A stretch of DNA of 7,510 nt from Mycobacterium sp. (GTDB lineage: Bacteria; Actinomycetota; Actinomycetes; Mycobacteriales; Mycobacteriaceae), in NCBI GenBank assembly GCA_025965815.1, contig JAOPWF010000570.1:1-7510 (forward strand), written 5' to 3'. Below are positions 1-6,698 of the stretch, one piece after another. A program made the position numbers and the translations under genes. Under the pieces are notes generated by a model. The model ran no database searches. It saw only the letters and a program-made list of their open reading frames with translations, and was not told where the DNA came from. Numbering within the stretch: the first letter of the stretch is position 1; each line of letters begins with the position of its first letter.

Positions 1-983
1 GAGGCGAACAGCTTGGCCATGCCCGCCTCCATGTCGGCGCGTTCACCGCTGTCGTAGCGCTCGGCGGCGTACCGGGTGAGTTGGCGCGCGGCGGTGAGTT
101 TGGTGGCCATGTCGGCGAGGTAGTTGCCGACGGCCTGGTGCTTCCAGATCGGCTGGCCGAAGCTCTCGCGCTCCTGCGCGTAGCGCAGTGCGTCCTCGAG
201 CGCGGCGGTCGCCACCCCCAGCGCGCGCGAGGCGACCTGGATGCGTCCGGTCTCCAGTCCCTTCATCATCTGCGAGAAACCCTTGCCCGCAACGCCGCCG
301 AGCACCGCCGACGCCGGCACCCGGCAGTCGTCGAACGACAGCTCGCAGGACTCGATGCCCTTGTAGCCCAGCTTCGGCAGGTCCCGCGACACCGTGAGAC
401 CCTGGCCGTGTTCCACGAGAACCACCGAGATGCCCTTGTGCCGCGGGGTTGCGTTCGGGTCCGTCTTACACAGCAGCGCGATGAGCCCGGAGCGTCGCGC
501 GTTGCTGATCCAGGTCTTGGCGCCGTTGATCACCAGTTCGTCGCCGCCCGGGCCGCAGGGCACCGCGGTGGTCGTCATGTTCTGCAGATCCGAGCCGCCG
601 CCCGGTTCGGTCAGCGCCATGGTGGCCCGCGTCTCGCCGGTCGCCATCGCAGGCAGGTACTTCCGCTTCTGCTCCTCGGTGCCGAACAGCGAGAGCAGCT
701 TGGCCACCACGGTGTGCCCGCCCATCGCGCCCGCCAGGCTCATCCAGCCGCGCGCCAACTCCTGGGTCACCTCGACATAGCAGGGCATCGACACCGGCGA
801 GCCGCCGTACTCCTCCGGGATGGCGAGGCCGAAGATGCCGATGCGCCTCATCTGCTCGATCCACGCCTCCGGGTATTCGTTGGCGTGTTCAACCTCCCGG
901 ACCGTCGGCTTGACGTCCCGGTCGATGAAGGCGCGCACCGTCTCGACCAGCATCGCTTCTTCTTCGCTCAACTGCACGCTCAT
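1..983 (-). CDS. Acyl-CoA dehydrogenase, C-terminus cut by window edge
   Basis: FAD-dependent acyl-CoA dehydrogenase: alpha,beta-desaturation of an acyl-CoA thioester in the cytoplasm, with electrons passed to ETF. The 327 complete codons visible begin MSVQLSEEEAMLVETVRAF, a typical N-terminal helical domain, with the family signature GLAIPEEYGG at about residues 52-61. The middle beta domain carries TEPGGGSD (125-132) and INGAKTWISN (152-161), the usual FAD/substrate contacts. The C-terminal helical domain starts near residue 230 and is cut at AKLFA. About 50-60 residues are missing, including the region where most family members carry the catalytic glutamate (EGT motif), so that residue cannot be checked. 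The ATG at 983 was chosen because it gives the family-typical N-terminus; its Shine-Dalgarno is weak (GGTGA just upstream). It is divergent from the hydratase gene and shares the repeat-bearing intergenic region. Family is certain; the subfamily (FadE number) and substrate are not. Confidence 0.95.
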   Translation of the reverse strand, partial: MSVQLSEEEAMLVETVRAFIDRDVKPTVREVEHANEYPEAWIEQMRRIGIFGLAIPEEYGGSPVSMPCYVEVTQELARGWMSLAGAMGGHTVVAKLLSLFGTEEQKRKYLPAMATGETRATMALTEPGGGSDLQNMTTTAVPCGPGGDELVINGAKTWISNARRSGLIALLCKTDPNATPRHKGISVVLVEHGQGLTVSRDLPKLGYKGIESCELSFDDCRVPASAVLGGVAGKGFSQMMKGLETGRIQVASRALGVATAALEDALRYAQERESFGQPIWKHQAVGNYLADMATKLTAARQLTRYAAERYDSGERADMEAGMAKLFA

Positions 984-1056
984 TCACCATCCCGTAAGTC
1001 GCGATATGTACGGCCATATTGACACACAGTTCGGGGGACTGCCAGCATGTACAGCT
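984..1056. promoter_or_regulatory. Divergent promoter region between acyl-CoA dehydrogenase and hydratase operon
   Basis: This 73-bp gap must hold the promoters for both divergent units, if the hydratase starts at 1057. On the plus strand a perfect TTGACA (1019-1024) could be a -35 box, but no convincing TANNNT -10 sits 16-19 bp downstream, and no clear -10 was found on the minus strand. The first of two 13-bp operator-like repeats lies here and ends on the first T of the TTGACA, so a bound regulator could block that site. A partly symmetric AGCATGTACAGCT lies at 1044-1056. The region is AT-richer than its flanks. Its role as a promoter is inferred from gene arrangement; the exact transcription starts cannot be placed. 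Confidence 0.55.
1007..1019. promoter_or_regulatory. Operator-like repeat, copy 1
   Basis: The 13-mer TGTACGGCCATAT is found here and again at 1064-1076, 57 bp away. It contains a near-palindrome TAYGGCCRTA centred on GGCC with one mismatched pair. In this copy the wider stretch 1004-1019 also reads ATATG-N6-CATAT, a perfect 5-bp inverted repeat. An inverted repeat repeated across a divergent promoter is the usual look of a TetR- or GntR-type operator. No regulator gene is in the window, and the motif does not match the KstR or KstR2 consensus as I know them, so the binding protein is unknown. Confidence 0.5.
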
Positions 1057-2085
1057 GTGACTTTGTACGGCCATATCGGCGGCGGTCCCTACTTCGATGA
1101 TCTCTCGGTTGGGCAGGTGTTCGACACCGCCCCGTCGATGACGCTCTCGGCGGGCGCGGCGGCGGTACACCAGTCGATCGTGGGAAACCGGCTCTGGCTG
1201 GCCCTCGACACGGAGCTGGCGATGGCCGTGACCGGGTCTACGGCGGCGCTGGCGCATCCGGCGCTGGTGTGCGATGTCGCGATTGGTCAGTCGACGCTGG
1301 CGACGCAGCGGGTCAAGGCCAATCTCTTCTACCGCGGTCTCAGGTTCCACCGGTTTCCGGTCATCGGCGACAGCCTGTTCACCCGCACCGAAGTAATGGG
1401 TCTGCGGCAGAACTCCCCGAAGCCCGGCCGGGCGCCGACGGGGCTTGCGGCATTGCGGATGACCACCGTCGACCAGCTCGGCCGGATGGTGCTGGATTTC
1501 TACCGGTGCGCCATGCTGCCGCTCAGCCCGGACGCCACCGGCCCGGGCCCCGACGATGACCTGTCCGCGATCGGCACCGAGGCGATACCCGTCGCGGATC
1601 CGACCGCGGACTGGAACGGCGACGCATTCCGCACCCGGGTGCCGGGCTCCCACTTCGATGCCGGTATCGCCGGGTCGGTGCTGGAGAGCACCGCCGACGT
1701 GGTGAGCTCCGCCCCCGAGCTTGCCCGGCTGACACTGAATATCGCAGCGACGCATCATGATTCGCGGGTATTCGGAGCCGGGCTGCCGGCGACATCGGGT
1801 CGCGGTGAGCGGCTGGTGTACGGCGGGCACACCATCGGGTTGGCGCTGGCACAGGCGACGCGGCTGCTACCCAACCTAGCAACCGTGTTGTCCTGGAGGT
1901 CGTGCGATCACACCGGCCCGGTGCACGAGGGTGACACCCTCTACAGCCACCTGCAGGTCGAACGCGCCGTCCCGCTACCGGACGAACGCGGCGGCGTGCT
2001 CACGCTGCGCTCCCTCGTCTACGCGGTCTCGGGCGAGGCGGACCGGCAGGTGCTGGACTGGCGGTTCACGACGCTGCAGTTCTGA
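1057..2085 (+). CDS. MaoC-like double hot-dog enoyl-CoA hydratase/dehydratase
   Basis: Probable (R)-specific enoyl-CoA hydratase or dehydratase of the MaoC family acting on a cytoplasmic CoA thioester. The 342 residues fit two hot-dog folds. The N-terminal one (about 10-155) begins PYFDDLSVGQVFD and includes FYRGLRFHRFPVIGDSL (91-107). The C-terminal one (about 195-342) has NIAATHHDSR (228-237) followed by YGGHTIGLALAQA (255-267), which matches the N/D-x-x-x-x-H-x-D...G layout of MaoC hydratases. At the place where PhaJ-type enzymes carry the catalytic Asp, five residues before His233, there is Asn228. Three in-frame starts exist: ATG 1006, GTG 1057 and TTG 1063. GTG 1057 was preferred because ATG 1006 lies inside an operator-like repeat, only 22 bp from the divergent start codon, and its first 17 codons look non-conserved. 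None has a good Shine-Dalgarno, so leaderless translation is possible. First gene of a three-gene operon. Family confident; mesaconyl-CoA hydratase-like activity is one alternative. Confidence 0.88.
   Translation: MTLYGHIGGGPYFDDLSVGQVFDTAPSMTLSAGAAAVHQSIVGNRLWLALDTELAMAVTGSTAALAHPALVCDVAIGQSTLATQRVKANLFYRGLRFHRFPVIGDSLFTRTEVMGLRQNSPKPGRAPTGLAALRMTTVDQLGRMVLDFYRCAMLPLSPDATGPGPDDDLSAIGTEAIPVADPTADWNGDAFRTRVPGSHFDAGIAGSVLESTADVVSSAPELARLTLNIAATHHDSRVFGAGLPATSGRGERLVYGGHTIGLALAQATRLLPNLATVLSWRSCDHTGPVHEGDTLYSHLQVERAVPLPDERGGVLTLRSLVYAVSGEADRQVLDWRFTTLQF
1064..1076. promoter_or_regulatory. Operator-like repeat, copy 2
   Basis: This is an exact second copy of TGTACGGCCATAT. It lies over the first codons of the hydratase gene (GTG at 1057, alternative TTG at 1063), where a bound repressor would block initiation or early elongation. 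Outside the 13-mer the symmetry is weaker than in copy 1: only three of five pairs of the ATATG/CATAT arms are kept. The 57-bp offset is exactly 19 codons, so both copies read YGHI in the hydratase frame. That leaves a small chance that this is a local duplication of coding sequence and not an operator pair. Confidence 0.45.
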
Positions 2086-2098
2086 CGCCGGCGGGACA

Positions 2099-3289
2099 AT
2101 GGCAGGTGTGGACTCGGCGGCGATGAAGTGGGGCAGCAGCGGGCTGGCCTGGCTGACCGGCATGCCCGACGGCCCGCCCGACTTCTCCCGGGCCAACGTG
2201 CTGACCCGCGCCGAACGGGTGGCCGACGACTTCCGCCGTGCTGCGGGTGTCGCCGTCGACGCGGCAACAACCCTGGCCGGCCGCTCCGCGCTGCTCGGGC
2301 TGGGCCGCGGCGGCCGGACGTCTGCCGGCGGTGCGACGCGGTTGCTGGCCGGACCGGACGGCTGGTGCGCGATCACGCTGTCGCGCGCAGACGATGTCCA
2401 GACGGTGCCGGCGCTGCTGGAAGCGGCCGCGGTGCCGGACGACCCGTGGCCGGTGCTACGGCAGTGGGTCGCCGACGTTGGAGTTCGCGCGGCCGTGGAG
2501 CGGGCGCGGCTGCTCGGCATCCCGGCGGCGGTTCTCGGTGAGACCCCCGCTTCGGCGCCGGTGGTCCGCGGCCTCGGACCGGCCGGGCCTGCCTGCGGGC
2601 TGCCCGACGTGCTGGTCGTCGACCTGTCGTCGATGTGGGCCGGGCCGCTCTGCGGTCAACTGCTGGCACAGGGCGGCGCGACCGTCGTCAAGGTGGAGAG
2701 CCCGTCCCGGCCCGACGGCACCCGCCGCGGTGACCGTGCCTTCTTCGACTGGATGAACGGCGGAAAGCTCTCTTATGCAGCCGATTTCGATGTACCTGGC
2801 CCGCTCCGACACCTGCTGGCCGCTGCCGATGTGGTGATCGAGGGTTCCCGTCCGGCCGCGCTGGCCCGCCGCCGTCTCGGTCCCGACGATGTCGCGCCGC
2901 GGCCGGGGCGGGTGTGGCTGCGCATCACCGGACACGGCACCGATGGCGAGAACGCGGACCGGGTTGCCTTCGGCGACGATGCCGCGGTGTCCGGTGGACT
3001 GGTCGGCACCGGGACGGTGTTCTGCGGCGACGCCATCGCCGATCCATTGACCGGGCTGGAGGCCGCGCTGGCGGTAGCCGAATCGCTGGGTCGCGGCGGC
3101 GGTGAACTGATCGAGGTGTCGATGGCCGCCGTCGCGGCGACTTACGCCGCACTGCCACCGATGCCCGCGCTGGATTCGCCGGTACGGCCGCCGCTTCCAC
3201 CGCCGCCCGCGTTTCCGGCATCCGACCTCGGCGCGGACAACGTCGCGGTCGAGCGCCTGGTCGCCGAAAGGCGCTTGGCACCATGCTGA
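2099..3289 (+). CDS. CaiB/BaiF-type (class III) CoA-transferase with rearranged domain order
   Basis: Moves CoA between a CoA thioester and a free carboxylic acid, probably activating or recycling the acid of this pathway. Of 396 residues, about 168-350 match the large CoA-binding domain: LPDVLVVDLSSMWAGPLCG (168-186), GGATVVKVESPSRPDGTRR (192-210), then FFDWMNGGKLS (215-225). RITGHG (275-280) and FGDD (291-294) follow; D293 or D294 is the candidate for the catalytic aspartate that forms the acyl anhydride. The first ~160 residues, including GGATRLLAGPDGWCAITLSR (77-96) and LLGIPAAVLGE (138-148), resemble the small domain that in standard members (Frc, CaiB) lies after the large domain. The C-terminus is Pro-rich (PVRPPLPPPPAFPAS) and ends with the usual LGADN-like tail. 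The ATG at 2099 is 13 bp past the hydratase stop, with weak GCGGGA upstream; GTG 2108 or ATG 2123 are alternatives. Family sure; substrate unknown. Confidence 0.9.
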   Translation: MAGVDSAAMKWGSSGLAWLTGMPDGPPDFSRANVLTRAERVADDFRRAAGVAVDAATTLAGRSALLGLGRGGRTSAGGATRLLAGPDGWCAITLSRADDVQTVPALLEAAAVPDDPWPVLRQWVADVGVRAAVERARLLGIPAAVLGETPASAPVVRGLGPAGPACGLPDVLVVDLSSMWAGPLCGQLLAQGGATVVKVESPSRPDGTRRGDRAFFDWMNGGKLSYAADFDVPGPLRHLLAAADVVIEGSRPAALARRRLGPDDVAPRPGRVWLRITGHGTDGENADRVAFGDDAAVSGGLVGTGTVFCGDAIADPLTGLEAALAVAESLGRGGGELIEVSMAAVAATYAALPPMPALDSPVRPPLPPPPAFPASDLGADNVAVERLVAERRLAPC

Positions 3290-4617
3290 TTCAGCGTGCG
3301 TCACTGCTCGACGGCAGCATCGTCGACATCCGCATGGGGGAGCGGATCGACGAGATGGGCGATCTGGCGCCCCGGCCCGGTGAGGAACTGCTCGACGCCG
3401 CGTTCGGGACGGTGATCCCCGGTCTGCACGACCACCACGTCCACCTCCGCTCGGCCGCCGCGGCGTTGGCCTCCGTGCGGGTGGGGCCACCGCAGGTGCG
3501 CAGCCGCGACGGGTTGGCGCGTGCGCTAGCCGACGCCGACGTGGGCGACGACGGCTGGATCAGGGCCGTCGGCTACCACGATTCCGTCGCCGGGCCGCTG
3601 GATCGCGCACTGCTGGACACCATCTCACCGTCGGCGCCGGTGCGGGTGCAGCACCGCAGCGGGGCGCTCTGGACACTGAACTCCGCTGGCCTGGCCCGGG
3701 TCGGACTGGCCGGGCACCCCGACGGCCGGGTGTTCCGGGGCGACCCCGACTGGGCGTTGGCGCTGCCGAATCGGAGCGCGGCGCTGCGCCCCCTGAGTGA
3801 ACGGCTGACCGCGTGGGGGGTTACCGGTGTCACCGACGCCACCCCCGGCCAGACCATGGCGGACATCGAATCCCTTGCTGCCGAACGCCGGACTGGCAAA
3901 CTTCGCCAGCGACTGCACTGTATGGCCACCGCCGACATCGACGACGTGGCCGGCATCACGATCGGACCGGCCAAGATGATCCTCGACGATGCCAGCCTGG
4001 ACCTCGAAGAGTTGCAGCGGTGGATACGGGACTCGCACGACAGGGGACGGGCCGTCGCGGTGCACTGCGTCACCGACAGCCAACTGGTCGTGACGATCGC
4101 GGCGCTGCGTGCGGTCGGTGCGCATCCACTGGACCGCATCGAGCACGCCGCGGTGGTGCCGTCGGACTGCGTGGCGGACCTGGCCGACCTCGGGGTGACG
4201 GTAGTGACGCAGCCGAACTTCGTTGCCGAGCGCGGTGATCAGTATCTCGCCGAGGTCCCGGCCGCCGAGCGCCACCAGCTGTGGCGGGTGTCGTCGCTGA
4301 TGCGCGCCGGGGTGCGGGTGGCGCTGTCCACCGACATGCCATTCGGCGACGGTGACCCGTGGGCCGCGATGCGCGCCGCCGTGCACCGCACCACTGCGAC
4401 AGGCGCCGTGCTCAACCCCGACGAATGTGTCTCTCCGCGAGAGGCTTTGACAATGTTCCTGGGCGCCCCGGAGGAGCCGGCGCGGGTGCGTGCGGTCGAA
4501 CTGGGTCAGCTCGGCGACCTGTGCGTGCTGGCGGGACCGCCTGGCGAGGCGCTGCGCGAACTGGAAGCCGGCCTTGTCGCCGCGACCGTCGTCGGCGGCG
4601 AGGTGGTCAGCGGTTGA
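3283..4617 (+). CDS. Metal-dependent amidohydrolase (amidohydrolase_3 / YtcJ-like)
   Basis: Probable cytoplasmic metal-dependent hydrolase of the amidohydrolase superfamily, cleaving an amide, cyclic amide or similar bond. The 444 residues begin with a short beta domain (MLIQRASLLDGSIVDIRMGERI), then PGLHDHHVH at 46-54, whose H52-x-H54 is the metal-binding HxH. RVQHRSGALWTLNSAGL (121-137) matches the substrate-side HxxxxxxxNSxxL segment of YtcJ-like proteins. Further expected ligands are visible: K231 (GPAKMILDD), H261 (AVHC), H288 (RIEHA) and D351 (STDMPFGDGDPW). So the catalytic set looks intact although the protein is clearly shorter than the roughly 530-550 residues common in this family. 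The start overlaps the CoA-transferase stop by 7 bp (ATGCTGA), implying translational coupling; GAAAGG at 3266-3271 could be its Shine-Dalgarno. The 3' end overlaps the convergent oxidoreductase gene by 11 bp. The substrate cannot be told from sequence. Confidence 0.9.
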   Translation: MLIQRASLLDGSIVDIRMGERIDEMGDLAPRPGEELLDAAFGTVIPGLHDHHVHLRSAAAALASVRVGPPQVRSRDGLARALADADVGDDGWIRAVGYHDSVAGPLDRALLDTISPSAPVRVQHRSGALWTLNSAGLARVGLAGHPDGRVFRGDPDWALALPNRSAALRPLSERLTAWGVTGVTDATPGQTMADIESLAAERRTGKLRQRLHCMATADIDDVAGITIGPAKMILDDASLDLEELQRWIRDSHDRGRAVAVHCVTDSQLVVTIAALRAVGAHPLDRIEHAAVVPSDCVADLADLGVTVVTQPNFVAERGDQYLAEVPAAERHQLWRVSSLMRAGVRVALSTDMPFGDGDPWAAMRAAVHRTTATGAVLNPDECVSPREALTMFLGAPEEPARVRAVELGQLGDLCVLAGPPGEALRELEAGLVAATVVGGEVVSG

Positions 4618-5518
4618 TCAACTCGCCGGCCAGCAGTTCGACGTCCGCGCGGAAATCGGACATGCTGCGGCTGGCGGGTTCGACAGTGATCCACGTGACT
4701 CCGGCGTCGGCGTACTCGCCCAGCACCGGCCTGACGGCGTCGCAGAAGTCGCCGCAGTCGCCGCTGCGGAGTCGATTCGACTCGAATGGCACAAACGACA
4801 CGTCGGCCGGTCCGCGGCCACAGTCGGCGCGCCGTTTGTTGACCCCCGTGATCAGCTCGGCCAGCCTGGTGACGCCCTCCAGCGGCGGGGTGCGGGTGAT
4901 GGCCGCCATCTCGGCGGACTGCCCCATCGGAATCCAGCCGTCGGCGACGTCGACCACGCGCCGCTGCGCGGCCTTGCTGTTGCCGCCGATCCAGATCGGC
5001 GGACCGCCCGGGGTGACCGGTAGCGGCAGCGCGACGTGGTCGGCCACCCCGAACTCCGGACCGCTGTGCTCGTCACCCGCCCAGGTGGCCTTCCACGCGC
5101 GGATCGCCTCGTCCAGCAGCTTACCGCGGCGGCCGAAGTCGGCGTGTAGCGCCTCGAACTCCGACTTGAGGTAGCCGGCCCCGGTGCCCAGTGTGAAGCG
5201 GCCCCCGGACAGCAGATCGAGGCTGGCGGCGGACTTCGCGCTGAGGTAGGGGCTGCGGTACCCCGACACCAGGATGTAGGTCATCAACCGCAGCCGGGTG
5301 GTGGCCGCCGCGGCGAAGCTCAGCGACACGAACGGGTCGAAGGCGTGATGGCCGCCGGTCGCCAGCCACTGCTTGTCGGGATAGGGGTGCTCTGACATCG
5401 AAAAACCCGCGAAGCCAACGTCTTCCACCAGCTTTGCGACCTCACCCAGGCTGGCGCCCGCACTCCAGCGCTGCCAGTGTTTGACCGCCCGCATCGGGAA
5501 CATCAGGTTGTACTGCAC
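4607..5518 (-). CDS. Luciferase-like (LLM class) oxidoreductase, probably F420-dependent
   Basis: TIM-barrel oxidoreductase of the bacterial luciferase-like family. In actinomycetes most such proteins use coenzyme F420, some FMNH2; it acts in the cytoplasm on a small organic substrate. The 303 residues show LGEVAKLVEDVGFAGFSMSEHP (24-45), the strand-helix pair with the cofactor-side histidine. DPFVSLSFAAAATTRLRL (61-78) and SLDLLSGGRFTLGTGAGY (99-116) are the family signature, and PPIWIGGNSKAAQRR (173-187) with ADGWIP (192-197) form the C-terminal half of the barrel. The GTG at 5518 was chosen because a strong AGGAG lies 4 bp upstream; ATG codons at 5503 and 5494 would remove the first beta strand. 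The upstream acyl-CoA dehydrogenase stop is 7 bp away, so this is the last gene of the operon. F420 dependence is inferred from family and organism; the flavin reductase in the same operon keeps an FMNH2-dependent monooxygenase possible. Confidence 0.9.
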   Translation of the reverse strand: MQYNLMFPMRAVKHWQRWSAGASLGEVAKLVEDVGFAGFSMSEHPYPDKQWLATGGHHAFDPFVSLSFAAAATTRLRLMTYILVSGYRSPYLSAKSAASLDLLSGGRFTLGTGAGYLKSEFEALHADFGRRGKLLDEAIRAWKATWAGDEHSGPEFGVADHVALPLPVTPGGPPIWIGGNSKAAQRRVVDVADGWIPMGQSAEMAAITRTPPLEGVTRLAELITGVNKRRADCGRGPADVSFVPFESNRLRSGDCGDFCDAVRPVLGEYADAGVTWITVEPASRSMSDFRADVELLAGELINR

Positions 5519-5520
5519 GG

Positions 5521-5527
5521 CTCTCCT
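5521..5527 (-). promoter_or_regulatory. Strong Shine-Dalgarno of the luciferase-like gene
   Basis: On the minus strand this reads AGGAGAG. The AGGAG core is 4 bp before the GTG start at 5518 and the site touches the TAG stop of the upstream acyl-CoA dehydrogenase. It decides the start: the upstream in-frame extension has no role because it lies inside the preceding gene. Confidence 0.7.
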
Positions 5528-6698
5528 ATCGCAACAATGATCGGGCGACGACTTCCCGCTGGACTTCGGTGGCGCCCTCGCCAAGCCGCTTGACCCGCAG
5601 GTCGCGGAGCCAGCGCTCGAGCGGCAGTTCGTCGGAAAGACCCAGTGCGCCGTGGATCTGGATGCAGCGATCCAGCACCCGGTAGGCCGCCTCGGTGCCA
5701 TACAGCTTGGCGATGGACGCGTCGACCCGCACATTGCGGCCGAGGTCGGCCTTCCAGGCCGCCTGATACGTCAGCAGGCGCGCGGCTCGCAGTTCCACTT
5801 CGCTGTCGACGAGCATCCACTGGATGCCCTGTTTGTCGGCGAGCTTGCCACCGAACACGTCGCGGTCACGCGCCCAATGGCAGGCCAGGTCGAGCGCGGA
5901 CTGCGCGATGCCGATCGGACCGGCGGCGTAGATGATCCGGCCGTGCACCAGGAAGTCACTGGCCAGGGCAAAGCCCTGGCCTTCCGCGCCGATCAGCCGG
6001 TCCGCGGGCACCCGGACATTGTCGAAATACAGTTCGTAGGGCGCGAACGACGCCATCACCGGGATCCGGCTGAATGTCAGCCCCGGCGTGTCCTTTTCGA
6101 CGATGAAGCAGGAGATGCCATTGCGGCCTGCACCGGTGCGGGCGTACACCACCCCCCAGTCGGCCCCCGGCGCATGCGAGATCCACATCTTCGACCCGTT
6201 GAGGACGTATCCCGGATTTGTCCCGCCGCCGTCCCGCACCGCCTTCAGCTTGATCGCCCGCGCCGGGTCGGACCCGCCCGACGCCTCGGTGATCGCGGTG
6301 TACGCCTTGGTCATGGTGCCGTCGATGATCGGCTGGGCATACCTGGCGAACTGCTCGCGGGACGCCTTGAACATGATGTTCGGCGGGTTTCCGCCGAATG
6401 CACCGAGCGCCGGAAAGAACGCTCCCATCCGGCATTTGGACGCCTCCTCGGCGACGACGACCTGGCCGAGCACGCTGAGCCCGGCGCCCCCGAACTCCTC
6501 CGGTGTCTGCAGCGCCCACAGGCCCAGTTCGCGCGCGGCGGCCTGCAGTTCGACGAGCTGCTCGCGCGGCAGCCCCACGGTGTCGTGGTCCAGCTTCGCT
6601 TCGATCGGGTGCACATGGGCGTCCATGAACCGGCGCACGGTTTCCCGGAGCATCACCAGTTCGTCGGGCAGCTCCCAGGCGCCCAGATCCGCGGGCAC
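5526..6698 (-). CDS. Acyl-CoA dehydrogenase (complete)
   Basis: Second FAD-dependent acyl-CoA dehydrogenase of the window, 390 residues, full family length. Domains in order: N-terminal helices (about 8-130, with WALQTPEEFGGAGLS at 61-75), middle beta domain with AITEASGGSD (135-144) and LNGSKMWISHAPGADWGVVY (166-185), then C-terminal helices with CIQIHGALGLSDELPLERW (345-363) and the catalytic-base segment RLGEGATEVQREVVAR (371-386). E374 is the likely catalytic glutamate; the usual EGT reads EGA here. The GTG at 6698 is chosen because it shares one base with the TAG stop of the flavin reductase gene (TAGTG), so it is read by coupled translation; ETF would be the electron acceptor. It differs widely from the other acyl-CoA dehydrogenase in this window, so the two are not a recent duplication and probably take different substrates. 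Substrate not predictable. Confidence 0.95.
   Translation of the reverse strand: MPADLGAWELPDELVMLRETVRRFMDAHVHPIEAKLDHDTVGLPREQLVELQAAARELGLWALQTPEEFGGAGLSVLGQVVVAEEASKCRMGAFFPALGAFGGNPPNIMFKASREQFARYAQPIIDGTMTKAYTAITEASGGSDPARAIKLKAVRDGGGTNPGYVLNGSKMWISHAPGADWGVVYARTGAGRNGISCFIVEKDTPGLTFSRIPVMASFAPYELYFDNVRVPADRLIGAEGQGFALASDFLVHGRIIYAAGPIGIAQSALDLACHWARDRDVFGGKLADKQGIQWMLVDSEVELRAARLLTYQAAWKADLGRNVRVDASIAKLYGTEAAYRVLDRCIQIHGALGLSDELPLERWLRDLRVKRLGEGATEVQREVVARSLLR

Noticed and set aside
81..1022. Long open frame on the plus strand
   Set aside because: It lies antisense to a clear acyl-CoA dehydrogenase with all family motifs, and its Arg/His-rich translation has no recognisable domain; high GC keeps the frame open.
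1019..1024. TTGACA as a complete sigma-70 promoter
   Set aside because: The -35 match is perfect but no TANNNT lies at 16-19 bp, and actinobacterial promoters depend mainly on the -10, so it was kept only as a note in the regulatory region.
889..1830. Long open frame on the minus strand across the hydratase gene
   Set aside because: It is antisense to the MaoC-like coding frame, spans the divergent promoter and has no domain-like sequence.
2456..3490. 344-codon minus-strand open frame opposite the CoA-transferase and amidohydrolase
   Set aside because: The translation is Arg/Pro/Gly-rich without motifs, while the plus strand has two well-conserved enzymes here.
4575..4600. GC-rich CGCCG/CGGCG hairpin near the end of the amidohydrolase as a terminator
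   Set aside because: The stem is only about 5 bp with a 10-base loop, lies inside the coding region and has no U-tract; such pairs are common by chance at this GC content.
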